64,000 bases of DNA from Schistocephalus solidus. Lineage: Eukaryota > Platyhelminthes > Cestoda > Diphyllobothriidea > Diphyllobothriidae. This document shows positions 1 through 11,950 of the stretch, piece after piece. The stretch covers positions 1-64,000 of the forward strand of contig WEDG01001063.1 of the NCBI GenBank assembly GCA_017591395.1. Direction: 5' to 3'. A model generated the notes under the pieces. It searched no databases. It was given only the letters and a program-made list of their open reading frames with translations, and had not been told where the DNA came from. Within the stretch, counting starts at the first letter, position 1. Each line of letters opens with the position of its first letter. Made by a program: the position numbers and the translations under genes.

Positions 1-3000
1 GCCATCATGGTCATGCCAATCTGAATCGAGATCATCGCGCTTCCGGCCGATTCATCCGATACGTCGAAGATGACGCTGTCGAGGGCGATGCATTCAATCC
101 TTCTTCGTTAACGTATCGATGTGTTTGTAATATGTGAAACAGTTGAACCGGTAATCATCATCGATAGATGGTCGACTATATCATCCGTCATCCAACGTTC
201 GCATCCGGCTTCCGATAAAATCGACGACCGGACGATCCGGTTCGATACCGCCAGATCGAATTGGTCCCGACAATTGATCTGAATATGTCGATGACGAATC
301 GTATAACGCATCGATTAGCGATATCAATAACCTTCAATAGAAATTCGGTTCATCTGTTCACAATCGCTTAACGAAACCAACCGCGGAACGAAAGTCAGAA
401 TCAGAACGGACTGATCGGTCGATTATCGTTTATCCGGTCCGTTCATCCATCAACATACTTTGTGTTGTCCGCCGAGCAGTACGCAGCAACGAACCGATAT
501 AAAAAGCCGTCCGGTTCATCGTTAAAATTTCGAACCGCCAACAAATGAACTGGCGTTAAATTCGAAATATGACATATTTAAAGCGTTGATTTGGTTTTTC
601 TTAAAGTGACGATCTCGAGAAGTATAGCATAAGCACTGATATCGATTTAACGTCGTTTATCAAAAACATTTTGAGAAATAACGGCGTATCGCTTAAAAGT
701 TATATGCGTCATTTGAGTCGAATATTAAATATTTATGAAATAATTCTTTAATGAAGAAATCAATTTACCGGTTCAAAGAACGCCAACTGTTCGAATAACG
801 CATACGATATTTAAAGTCATGCAGTTGATTTATCTGCGCTTATGATCCAGAATGTCATCCCGACCATGATGGCCGTATTGAAACAACCGTACAAATGGAA
901 TGCCCAAAAATGCCGATAGCGATAAACATTTGGTGCCAATTTATTTATCGTGTTTTAAACGGCAATTTTGATACAGCATAATACGTCAGTCGTTAATTCA
1001 TTTTCGTTCATATGTTGATATATATCATAGATTTGTTAAATTGACGTATCATCATAACGTTCATAACAAAGATACGCAACGAAATATCGACGAAACATAT
1101 TCGAAATTGCGATCAATCATCTCTTTATTGGTTAAACAAATGCCGATCTTCGCACGATAAGTTCACACCCGGCGATGTTTTTAAATTGATGTGTCTTCTA
1201 ATTCAGAGATTATCGTTTCGGAGAGAGTCGCTATTATGCTAAAATAAAATCGACGCTGGCCGCATCTTCGAATATTTTCGATAATAATACGCCAAACTGC
1301 GTGAATGTGAGCGTTTAAAGTTCAATTGAAATCAATTATATCGCCGTTCATTCAGTTTCAGTCGCATTGTTCGTTCATTTATCAACGGGGCAGCGGTTGG
1401 TAGTCAGCAGACGATTGAAAGCGAGCACCCGGTCGGGTAGTATCAATGCCAAAAATCGATAAAGAAGTGATTGAACGATGATCGTTGACGACCGGACGAT
1501 CGAAAGTGAATTTCGACGAAAGATCGATATATAGATGCCGAATGCGCTTGATAAATGCAATCAAACGGAAGGTGTTTGGAGAGCGATGCGAAAGGAACAT
1601 CCGTTCATACCTGTCGAAAGTCGTATGGCGGTTCAACATTAAAAGACCAGGAAATCTAAAATTTGCGTAAGTATCGAGCTCTTTGGTATCCGTCGTCAAA
1701 AGTTTGAGCCAGTAATTTGTTATTCGGAGAGATGTTTGTTAAAAGGAAGAAGCCAGTTATGTCGAAGTGTTGCGACTAGTAGCTGACGAAAGTCGTCTGT
1801 CATCAACTCACCTGAATAATTCAGTTTAATGCGAACCGAAATAAGTTTATCGAACAAAGTCAGTCGCCGAGTCATAAAGAATGCCCGGGAAACGTTACAC
1901 TGAACTCAGCATTATCAGAATGTCCGATAGCTATGCCGTGCCGAAAACGTTATATCATCGATGGTTCCGAGGGAATTCGCTGAATGAGCTGGTCAATGAT
2001 AGTAGTGGGGAAAAGTGCTGATGCCATCGTTAATTGTGGAACGATGCCGGATGATAACCAGAATCGCTTTAATGACGATCTTCGATCGTACCTTATGACC
2101 TCGTCTGTCGGTATGGCGAAATCAAAGAATGGTATCATTACTGACAACCGCACGAATAACGGTGATTAAGCGTTCTGGTACCACGAGGAAAACCGCGTAC
2201 TACAGTCAAATCTTCCGAGTTATGAAATTGGTATACAAGATGTTATCGCCCGGATATTTAACCGTCTTTTGAAGATGGTTTGTTATGGTCCAAAAACCTC
2301 AATGTCTTCTTTTTCAGTGACAGCATACCTTTCTTAATGATTATTCAGGCTCACCCGAAGAGCACGGAATTTCATTGTTTGTTTGGCGTAAAGTGGGTCA
2401 TAGGTGATTGCAGTGAACATAGAAATTGAAATGAGTTGGTGACGGTAGTCAGACGTTATGCTTCAGTTATCAATTATGGCATGCTATAACGACGATGAAT
2501 ATTAAACAAATAATCGTCAATATCAGCAGACCTTTCAGTCGCCATCCTTCATGCATTGGTCTTCATTTCTGCTACCGACCATCAATTTCAGTTTCATATT
2601 GGTTACGAAGCAAAGCGTCGACCGCATTTCTCGAGTTGTTTTCGGCGACCTTCGTTTTCGATAACGCTTTTATAGGTAACGGTTTTAATATAGATATTAT
2701 GTCTTCGATAAGTTAAAATATCGTCATCCTCTTCTTTTCTTATAGTGTCCAGATTAAGATATTGGCGTACGAATATAGATATGTAGCTTCAGCTGTGGTA
2801 GCTTTGTACCATGATGATTCGGCAGATTGGTTGGAATGATATTTGTTAACAGCTTTTCTTAAATACTCGATAGATTCACGACAAGGGAGAAATCCGGTAT
2901 ATTGCGTAAATTCTCGGTTCTTTAGTATATGTAAAGACTGATCGGTGACTTGAGTAGAATGTATTGATATCGAATCGTGAGTAGAGTTATTGTGAGCAAT

Positions 3001-3290
3001 AATTATTATTTCGATCGAATAGCGGTGTTGAGTCACAGAATACGCAAGCAGGCAATTTTAGCATAATTAAATCGAACTATGTACAATGCCCTACATGCAA
3101 TTTCCTTCATAGTTCATGTGATTACCTAAGTTTTTGCCTGCTTACATGTTCTGCTTGACTCTAACATTTCGCTGTATTCCACGTCCGAATAATGTTATTG
3201 CTCACAATAGACGGTTTCTACTCACGTTTGTTAATGGCATTCTGAAATTGCGCAATTTAAATACTACTCAAAATTCGCAGTGGTTATTCT
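1..3290. other. No gene seen; CpG-rich, TCGA-rich DNA
   Basis: I see no conserved protein, RNA gene or clear repeat in this stretch. Open frames are short (at most about 105 codons) and overlap on both strands, as expected by chance. CpG and the tetramers TCGA, CGAT and GATC are frequent, unlike the AT-rich DNA from about 8.8 kb to 17 kb. A 15-base word (GACGACCGGACGATC) occurs at 223-237 and again at 1487-1501. Confidence 0.4.
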
Positions 3291-3297
3291 TTTTACA

Positions 3298-3365
3298 TGA
3301 TATTATCGGTCGCCTTATTAAAATTATTCCGGGATTTTGCACAGTAATACCACAGTTTCCTCCCT
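3298..3365 (+). repeat. Short interspersed repeat shared with 14790-14862
   Basis: The segment around CCTTATTAAAATTATTCCGG and the following CAGTTTCCTCC matches 14790-14862 with scattered substitutions, in the same orientation. The family is not recognised. No coding capacity is seen. Confidence 0.45.
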
Positions 3366-4619
3366 TGTCGTGAGATCACACCCTCAGTGTACAAGAAAAG
3401 CATTTGTTTAGCAAATATCATTTAGCCAATCACACGCGAATCCGCGTACCGATAAATGGAACAGAAACACTACAAGCAAACACATGTCCTGTAATTCGTA
3501 CGCGAACATGCGAATCCTTAGTTTTATAGAAAGAGAGGGATAGCGATAAGCTTTTTCTAAACTATCAATTGCAAAATATCCTATATTCACTGTTAATAAA
3601 CATTGTTACGCAAAAGAGATTATCGTAAGGAAACAGAAGATTTAAATTCACCCGAAAACTTTAACTCTCACGAAACCGTGAATGCATGTGCAGTGGTAGT
3701 TTGGAAATGACCTTTGCTTCGTAGCCAATATAAACAAAGTGATGAATAGAAGTACTTAAGGAGAGAAATGGACCAGCCATGTACATAAACGCGTAAATGG
3801 GGGATGGAAAATGCCGGCTGAAAAACAAAAGGTCACCTTTTGATGTGAGCGTTGACATTTTTGTATTTGTTGCGAAATATTCATCGTCGTTGTAAGCATG
3901 CCATAGTGTGCTTGGAAGCCTCCTACGATCAAAATTCGATTTACCGTCACCGAAACTCGATTTCAATTTCTATGTTCACTTCAATGCCTGTATTGCTGCA
4001 TGAAAGATACCGCTTTAATAATCTTAAATACGTAGAATAAATTCCACGTGGGAATAACAGACAATTTTCGGGAAGTTGTCATTAAGAGTTATACTCAATC
4101 ACTGGAAAAAGGGCTTCATTTTCTTGAGGTTTTTGGATTCTACCTTTAAACCATCTTCAAAGACAGTTGCAAAAATCAGTATTATGAGATACCAGGGGCA
4201 CATTATTTACAGCGCGGGCATGCCAGAGAACCATATGAGTCGAAGGGGACCCCCCGGCATATTAATTTACGCTGTTTTCCTTTCGGAAGGTACCAGAGTC
4301 GCTAATCTCCGTTATTTCATTGCAGTTGTCCAGTAATGGTGTGGCGATTACCCGACTATTTGGTTCACATTTACCCGCATCTCTACCGCGTGACCATTAA
4401 TATTGACAAGACGAGGTCATAGGGCTTAATACTGGACTGCGTGTCAGAGAATCATCATTAAAGCAGTTCACGGTTTGCTGGGTTATCAGCCCCTTCCAGA
4501 ATTTTGGCATCGTTACAAATTAACGGTGTGACCGGTCCCATCGCAATAGCAGCGCCATGGGAATTTGCGTCCTGCCTTCCCACTACTATCGTGTGCTCGG
4601 CACTCCCAAGCGGAGAAGT
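3366..4619. other. No gene seen
   Basis: No recognisable gene. The longest open frame, 3661-3966 on the minus strand, is crossed by other frames and has no family resemblance. The words around 4150-4185 (CTTCAAAGACAGTTGC) recur at about 5145-5165 inside the composite repeat, so the repeat may extend leftwards in degraded form. Confidence 0.35.
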
Positions 4620-7086
4620 CCCTCAAATTTATGTGCAACAGCACCAAATTCGGTAAACGATTCTAGACGTTTTCAGCCATGGCAGTGGGTAGTACGGCCT
4701 TATAATTGGGTGCCTAATAGTTTATTCCTGTCCCATGGCAACTCACACTCAATGCGGGATAAGGAGACTGCTAACGGTTTCCAAGACGCTCTTTACGTAC
4801 GGTAGCGCTCAGCAACTTTTGACGCTGGCGCGGTTCGGTCGCTTGCCCTGGTTGCGTATGCGACTGTTGTAAAATTGGGGTGTGGCATCCTTTGCTCTGA
4901 ACGCTCATCGAAGCTACTGCAATTCGCCAACCTTGTCTTGGCTCTTGCTGCTCTGTGCCAAAACATGTTTCTCCAGTGCTCGTACGTAAGAGCTTTTTTG
5001 ACCGATTGGGTGGATGCAAAAGAAGCTCAGTACTTACGTCGTATGTTTAGATTTCCTGAGTGCTTTAATGTTAAGGCCACCGTACGACTTTCGACAGACA
5101 TGGAACTAAAGGGATGGTAGCTCCTTTCACATCCTTCCTCAAAAACACCTTCAAAGACAGTTGCGACAATAAAGTAACAGAGTGCCCAAGTTGCGCATTA
5201 TTCGTAGGGCGCTTTTTCCTGGCATCTATAGCCTCTTTTTCATCGCTCGGGAGTCAGAGGTAATGCGACAATTACTTTTCGATCCATGTCCGAGTCATTA
5301 ACGGTCATGATTCAATCACTCTTATCAATTTTTAGCGTGATACTTACCCGGCCAGATTGCTCACTTTCAATCAGTCTGCTGGCTACCCACATACGCCTTG
5401 CGTGGCCAGTAAAAATGAACAGGCAAATACGGCGAAACTGAATATGGAGGCGGCAGAAAAGTGCACATTATAATTGACTGTGGGCACAAACAGCTCACGA
5501 TTCACGCGGTTTCACATCTGGCGGGACATTTGGTATCAGAAAATGTAAAGGTGCAGCCGGGTCAGGTTTTATTTTTACTGCTTATAATCGTTAAGGAAAT
5601 TAATATATTCGCTTCTTCTCTCAAACGATAATCTCTGACGTAATTAGAATTTGCATCCAATTTAAAAAAAAACTGCCCGAATTTCCATCCTTAAGTGTGA
5701 CCCAATCGTCAATGCACGAGATCAGCATTTGTTTAACCACAATAAAAGTGGTGAAATCGCGAGAATTTCGGAAAATATATATTTCATTTAAACACCTGTC
5801 GAATATTTTGTTTTTTTCATTACGTATCCTATTGCATTTTGGTATGGGCGTTATGAGTATTCACATCCAATTTAAAAAAGAACTGCCCGAATTTCCATCC
5901 TTAAGTGTGAGCATATATCCAACGCATGAGAACAGAAAATGTTAAGCAACGATGACGTGGGTGAAGTCACCGGAAATTCGCAAAATAAAAATTGCATTTA
6001 AAAACCTGTCGAATATATTGCTTTTTTAAATGTTTATCATATGGCATTTTGTTGTGGGCGTTAACTCTCCCTTATCTGTCCGGAAGTGCTTACCAACGTG
6101 TTATTTACAAAACGTCTTTTAGTTGAAGGAAAGCCGATATTATAGGCAAATACCTCAATTATGGAAACTTGGTTGATTTTGTGAGCTCATATTCACGTCC
6201 ATCAATTGATTTTATTTTCATTTTTTGCGTTAACCTTTTCTGGTTCAAATCGAAATATTTTAAAGAGTGAAATTCATGTTGTCTCACTCTGATATTATTA
6301 TATAACTGTTTGTTTCAATGCAATGCGTAATTGGTCTGGGGCCTAAAATATTCTTATTATCATGGTCAAAAGTTGAGCATTCTGATCGCAGAGCGGTTGA
6401 ATTAATTTTAATCTTAAGATCATAAGCAAGTGTAAAATTAATACACATGACTTTTAACTTTGGCCATACGTATGCAGTTTAAATACTGTGATCCCGACAC
6501 ATTTTCTCAGGAGCAGACGAGGTTTCTTTGGGAAAACAGACTTTTTAATTCGTAAAAGTTAAAGCCTGGTTTCCCAGGTCTTCGAGTGGCTCTTGACTAC
6601 GTAAAGAGTCAATTGGCTTGATAAATGCCTCGCTAAATGTTGTAAATGTAGGTGACTTATGCGTGAAGAGGTCCAACAGCATATAGCAAACTAAAGCTTA
6701 TTGTCAATACGCGGTGAACGTTTCTCCAAAAATGTTTTATGTGGCATTTAAATCAATAATTTAATATATGCCTGCCTTTTCTCAGATCATTACTTTTAGG
6801 AATTAACGGCCGTTTCTGATTGGGCATGAAAAACCAAATCAAGTGTTTTAACGCGCAAATGTATCCTCTTTTGAAGATTGCGCATAGTTACTTATGCTGG
6901 ATTATTTCATATATTCTCCGGTAAATAATGGTGCTCATGCATGCAGTTCAAGAGAAATTTTCTTTATTGGGCATTATATATTGTAGACGAACTTTTCTCT
7001 CAAGGTACAAGCTGTGTGGCTTCATTAGCTGTGAGGTTTTGCACTACTTTACCTGATATTTTCTCAGTTTCAATGGACAACACACA

Positions 7087-7091
<5 letters not shown>
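4620..7091 (+). repeat. Composite interspersed repeat, left (direct) copy
   Basis: This 2.5-kb block reappears reverse-complemented at about 20690-22885. The match can be followed from GGTAAACGATTCTAGACG near 4650, through GTAGCGCTCAGCAA at about 4802 and CTTATCTGTCCGGAAGTG at about 6073, to GCTGTGAGGTTTTGCACTA at about 7028. No RT, integrase or transposase motif is visible in any frame. The best open frame (4875-5120) is not kept in the other copy. It is therefore probably a non-autonomous element or a segmental duplication. Its right edge abuts a (TA)n tract in both copies. Confidence 0.75.
5650..6062 (+). repeat. Tandem duplication of a 205-bp unit within the composite repeat
   Basis: The unit from 5650 to 5859 is repeated from 5860 to 6062. 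Both carry CTGCCCGAATTTCCATCC, CACCTGTCGAAT or CCTGTCGAAT, and a closing GCATTTTG plus GGGCGTTA. The inverted partner near 21737-21945 has only one unit, so the duplication arose, or was lost, after the two copies diverged. Confidence 0.8.

Positions 7092-7118
<27 letters not shown>
7092..7118. repeat. (TA)n microsatellite
   Basis: About 13 TA dinucleotides lie between the composite repeat and a tRNA-headed SINE unit. A second short (TA)n at 7521-7534 closes the other side of that SINE. Confidence 0.95.
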
Positions 7119-7122
<4 letters not shown>

Positions 7123-7520
7123 ATAAGATGGAACCGACAAATACAAGGGAGACCGGAATGGCCATTTCTGGCTTATTAGCCGTCATCAGCCAGTCATACC
7201 CAATCTCAGGTGTAGATCACCCGGGATTCGAACCCGCGACCTTTGGTCATTGAGTGCAACACTCTACCATTGAGCCACGGGCCCGTTTATCGTCGGTTGC
7301 GATCGAGAGTATGGACTATGAATGTGTGGTGGTCACCGATCTGGTTAAGGAACACTGATGTTCCGCTGTGCCTTGGAGCTCACTTTAGAGCCCTCGCGGG
7401 CAGTCGCAAAGCGACTTGGGATATATGTTGATAAGATGGAACCGAAAAATACAAGGGAGACCGGAATGGACATTTCTGGTTTGTGAGCCGTCATCAGCCA
7501 GTCATACCCAATCCCAGGTG
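7119..7520 (-). mobile_element. tRNA-headed SINE, 1.3-unit tandem
   Basis: Read on the minus strand, 7285 to 7218 has a tRNA-like head. Its A-box is GGCTCAATGGTAGAGT (7276-7261) and its B-box is GGGTTCGAATCCC (7235-7223). The body contains ACTGGCTGATGACGG. The acceptor stem does not pair, so this is a SINE promoter and not a tRNA gene. A second partial unit starts at about 7427, 308 bp after the first, giving the same period as the 36-41 kb array. The (TA)n on both sides fits insertion into a TA tract: the inverted composite copy lacks this unit. Confidence 0.8.
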
Positions 7521-7534
7521 ATATATATATATAT

Positions 7535-7830
7535 AATATGAAATAAATTGAAGGATTTTAATTTATTCTCATAAGTATGTGCATAAGCATTTGGCATTCA
7601 CTTATCATGTTACCAAACATGCCTTGCCATTATCCAATGTGGCTCAATCAAGACTATAATTCAGGCAGCTTCCTAGCGAATATTAAAATTTGCGTACGAC
7701 AAGGGTGACCAGAATAGTCATCAGGCAGTCATATTCAAATTTATAAGCGGACCATCTATGATTTGAACCCGAGACCGTTGGTGATTGCGGTTAGTGCACT
7801 AGAAATGAGCCACAAGACAACAAGACAAGA
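7535..7830 (-). mobile_element. Diverged tRNA-headed SINE of the composite repeat
   Basis: The minus-strand head at 7830-7740 carries GTGGCTCATTTCTAGTGCAC (A-box-like) and GGGTTCAAATCAT (B-box-like). The body words match the SINE family in diverged form. The whole block recurs inverted at 20062-20346, again next to (TA)n. It therefore belonged to the composite before the two copies separated. Confidence 0.7.
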
Positions 7831-7834
7831 CGTG

Positions 7835-8060
7835 AAGCATATACTTAAGGTGGAACTGACAAATACAAGTGTGACCGGAATGGCCATTTCTGGGTTATTA
7901 GCTGTCATCAGCCAGTCATACGCAATCCCATGTGTGGATTACCCGAGTTTAGAGCCCTCGCAGATGGTCACATAGCCACAAGTAGCACATGTTGTTAAGG
8001 TGATACGGTAACAGAGAAGGGAGACGGGAATAGCCATTTCTTGCATATTAGCCCTCAGCA
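7835..8060 (-). repeat. Two truncated SINE-satellite units
   Basis: Two partial copies of the SINE body follow one another: GTGACCGGAATGGCCATTTC at about 7872 and GAGACGGGAATAGCCATTTC at about 8021. The tRNA-like head is deleted between them and only the block TTTAGAGCCCTCGCAGATGG links them. Confidence 0.65.
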
Positions 8061-10710
8061 GATATTTAGCGTCCTATCTATATTCTTGTGTATGAGGACA
8101 TCTAAGAAAGGGAGATGAAGATTAATTGAATTCCTGGTAATTGGAGTTTAGGCTTTTGGTGAGTATAGCATAGCTACGATCTCGGTTTTACTCTGAATGG
8201 AGCTGCAGGTTCTAGGTTATGCTGTATATCCTCCATTAAAAAACAGGATATTCGCCAATTTATTTTGTTGCCTTTTGGTTGTTAACAATATTCTTCGACG
8301 AAGAAAATGCTGGGTTCAATTCAATATCGAGATGTTCAAGGAGTACCAAATACTGAGAAAGCGTAGGCTGTGCGTGGGCAGGGTGATAGTATACATGCAC
8401 TGCAGTTAACGCACTCTCTTCCTTTCCCTCCCTGAGGTCGCTGTCATCACAGGGTCGACTAAATCATAGAACGCAAAATGCGCAAGTGGCTGGCATGGCC
8501 GGAGCCGGAGACCGGGCAACCACACCCGGATCGTATCCCACGGCGTGGATTTGCCCTAGAAGCTTTATTAGCAGGAATCCATTGCAGTCTGGCCCTCCGT
8601 CCGCCCGTAATCTTTTGCGCACAAACGCACGCGTTGGGTTGACCACACACACGTTCACCCACAAACGATACTTTAACCGTCAATCCTTCTGGGTACGCCA
8701 AATATGTCAAGAATTCATGGTGTAGGTACGGTGGAATGTGTTGAATCTACTGCACACTTCCTTACACTCCCACCCGTGCCCAGTGTCATGAAAAATTCAG
8801 GGAGTGCGGACAAGAAAGATGTTTAAAGCGGTGTTGTATACTCGAAAATGTTAAACCATAAGCGCTCAAGGATGGCAAAAGTCCTAATAGACCGAGCGAT
8901 TACTGAATACGTGTGCATTGCTGGCATTTAAAATGGGTTCTGTAAGTGGCAAAATAAGATCTACGTTCAAAAATATGATGGTTAGATCGATTTCACGAAA
9001 CAAAAAAATTAACCGTCTACTACCTGATTAGTTTTAATCGAAAAAAATTGAATTAACTGTATTTGTTCTAACGATTTATTTCACAGGTAAATATGTGGAC
9101 TTTATTCTCAAAAAATGCTACATACATCCTCTTATAAACCAATCCGAAATTCCGGAGCCTTGCAAGAAATTTCCGTAAACTGTTCATGATAATTTAAAAA
9201 ATGGATATCTTAACTACTATAGCCACCTCTAAATTGATGAACGAATCTCTGAGGTCAACTCACGACAAATTATATGAGGTGTGGTTTCAGTACGCATGTG
9301 AATAAAAAGTATGAAGGTTTGAATTGGAAATGGTAAAATCTATTAAAGAAAACCAAGTCTGCTCTTTTGTTTTTGATTGATGAGAAACATCCTAATCACA
9401 GAGCCAAATTTTTACCCAAAACTCAAGGCATATTGGTCAATTTAGTAAGATATTCGTTGGATTAACATTGAAATTTTCTCAATAGAAACATTAAAATGCA
9501 AACAATGGGAATAAACAAAAGCCATTTGGATTTTAACGGAGGCGGTCAGTAAACACGATCAACATTAAAATAGGCATTCGCGTTGTGTGAAGCGATAATA
9601 CTTTAAACTACAAATAACAATGCCCCCTTATGCCCTAAGGTAGAGATGGCATTTTTATGATCCCAATGTATGCAGAAAAGACGCTGTACATCAACTTAGT
9701 GTTGTAATGACTAACTAGAGAAAACTATCTTGCTAAATAATCCAAAAAGTCATTAAGCAAGTAATATACGAACTTTCGCGGAAGCATTGATTGTACAGAA
9801 ATAATTTTTACGCTTTAAAAACTTCATAAAAAGAGAAGAAATTTAAAAAGGCCGAATAGGGCAAAATGATTGGAATTGGACAAAAAGGCTCTGTTCTTAA
9901 CAAGGAAAAACTTGTTTGATTGGTCACTACGTGATCAGGGGGGGACGGCGTATCAGACTGAGTATTGAAGGAAACAAGATCATCAAAGCTAATAGCGTAA
10001 ATGGACGCAGATTCATTACATAATTGTCGTCAAATAAGTCAAAAAGGTGTGTGCTTAATAAAATAAACTACAAACATTCAAACTTAATGAAAACAACTCA
10101 CATTATATGATATTTCTTGCTCAAATCGCCTATTGGCTTTAGCATAAAAAATTTCGAATGTTCGCTTTTGACAAGCAAAGCAAACAGCATTATTTGTGAA
10201 ATAATTTAGCGATAAACACATCGATTTGCATGCATTTTGTTCTTTAAAATAAGTTGGAATCAAATAACTATAGTTGTGTAAGAGTGACATCAACTGTCAG
10301 CACATACTCAATTCTAGAAAAAAAGCTCGCAAAAAAACTATAAACTGTCAAATTGTATTAAAATATCTTTAATTGGTATGAAGACCATTGGGAAATAGTT
10401 TTATCAAATTCGCTAGTGCAAAGTTTGTGGATCACTTTCTGGCTAACCTTCCTTACTTTGTTTTCACACTCTTATATCTATGTTCTTACGTACGGCTTTC
10501 TTTGCAGTGAATAATGATCTTGGAGTATGCATTGCTTATCCGTGCAAATTCAAACGGCTGTGTGCTTTTATTCTTTTAATATGTGATGCAGAGACTGATT
10601 CCAGTCTATAAGTCATCGCGGTATGTCTTAGCTTCAAAAGCCTGTGCTATGTACAATTGAGATCACTTTGCAAGGGTTGAGTGATGCTAATCTCCCAACT
10701 GGCGTCCTCA
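8061..10710. other. No gene seen; contains a GC-richer block at 8405-8800
   Basis: Most of this stretch is AT-rich without recognisable coding sequence. The block 8405-8800 is GC-richer and open in several frames at once, which is a composition effect. Its end (about 8735-8800, with CTACTGCACACT and CCCACCCGTGCCCAGTGTCA) resembles the repeat ends at 42850-42900 and 46270-46340, so it is probably a diverged copy of that repeat. Confidence 0.4.
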
Positions 10711-11170
10711 TAAAAGTCTCCAGTGCCAAAGTAATCCTCAATTATGGGAGACACCACCTGGCGGCCCACAAAACAAGCCGCGTTCGAATACTTCTTCACC
10801 GTAACTTTCGGAAATGATGAAGCGAATATCTACTTTAAACAGATCATGCCTACATATTTCAACTAAAATGAAAAAAAAACAAAAAATCTGTCCTTGTTAT
10901 CATAAACAACGACGATATCGGAGGTCAAATGGAGACGTTTTACTGGGGAAATTCTATTCCCTGACATACATGCAGGGCTATTTTGAAGATATCGCCCGAC
11001 ATTTAAGAACGATTTTGCATTTGCATCGCCCAAAAGCCTTTACCTTCACGTGCCAAAGGCTTCGTATGCAAAGAGCAGTAGAACAATGCTACTTACCGCA
11101 TTCCATTTGCGAATGGTTGTTGCGCTAATGAAGGCCATACATGTTGATGTCTTGGGACCCGCATAAACGG
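10711..11170 (+). repeat. Interspersed repeat R2, copy 1
   Basis: This block matches 61874-62370 in the same orientation. Shared words are TAATCCTCAA(T/C)TATGGGAG near the start, GGAAATTCTATTC in the middle, and GGCCATACA plus GGGACCCGCATAAA at the end. A 104-codon frame (10814-11128) crosses it but is not kept in the other copy, so it is not called a gene. The family is not recognised. Confidence 0.7.
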
Positions 11171-11899
11171 GCGTCTTTCTGACCACCTGCTAAAAGCGTA
11201 CTCCGCAAAAAAGCTACATTAATTATATGCAATTTATCATCAGTAATTGCTGCCCTTATAAATATAAATAATTTTAAAGAAAATTGAACAGACATATTAC
11301 TTCACCTGCTCGTTTGGAAGTATACCTGTTGCTTCAATAAGATTCTCACCTAATGCAAAATGCGCGTTTTGTTCCTACGTTTAACTGTACACATTGATTA
11401 AAGATCAAACGTTATTTTACTGCCTGAAATGACGATATTACTGCCTAGCCAATACCTATCACATTATTCAGGCCTCCGTAGCTGTACATATAAGTCAATT
11501 GCTTGCTTTTAAGAACCATTGCCTCAAATTACCTTGCCAGACATATAGCTCACCCCCGAGAAACTTTGATAATATACGTAAGCGCAGATGAAGTAATTCA
11601 CTACTTCTAATACAAGTGTTATTTAAATGCTAGTATCTCTTTTAAAGCAGACATAATTTTTCGTAAATATCTGCCAGCAACAACCTGTGATTGAATCGAA
11701 CTATAGAAGAAAGATACTCCCGGCATTTAACAAAGTGCAACAGCAGTGACTGAAGTTATTGCGATGGCAGATAGTGGAAAGGGATAATGAAACACACATT
11801 TGGATGAACAAAGACGTAATATGTCCAGAGAAGGCATCTTTTCCTTCCAAAGCGTTCTCTTTAGTGTAATGGTCTGTCACCGTATCACACGCATCCGTG
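11171..11899. other. No gene seen
   Basis: AT-rich sequence without a recognisable gene or repeat. Confidence 0.4.
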
Positions 11900-11950
11900 G
11901 AACGTACTCCCCATTTACATGAGAACCCCATGTAAATGGGGAGTACGTTC
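11900..11950. repeat. Perfect 22-bp inverted repeat with 7-nt loop
   Basis: The arm 11900-11921 (starting GAACGTACTCCCC) is the exact reverse complement of 11929-11950, separated by AGAACCC. Pairing does not continue outside the arms. A perfect 22-bp match is very unlikely by chance in a window this size. It could be a foldback remnant, a template-switch product, or an assembly artefact. The stem is too short and too perfect for an ordinary microRNA precursor. Confidence 0.95.

Noticed and set aside
4771..5120. Overlapping frames in the composite repeat as a transposase
   Set aside because: No catalytic motifs are visible, and the frame is not maintained in the inverted copy.
8459..8725. Three overlapping frames in the GC-rich block
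   Set aside because: Open frames on both strands at once reflect base composition. The block looks like a diverged repeat.
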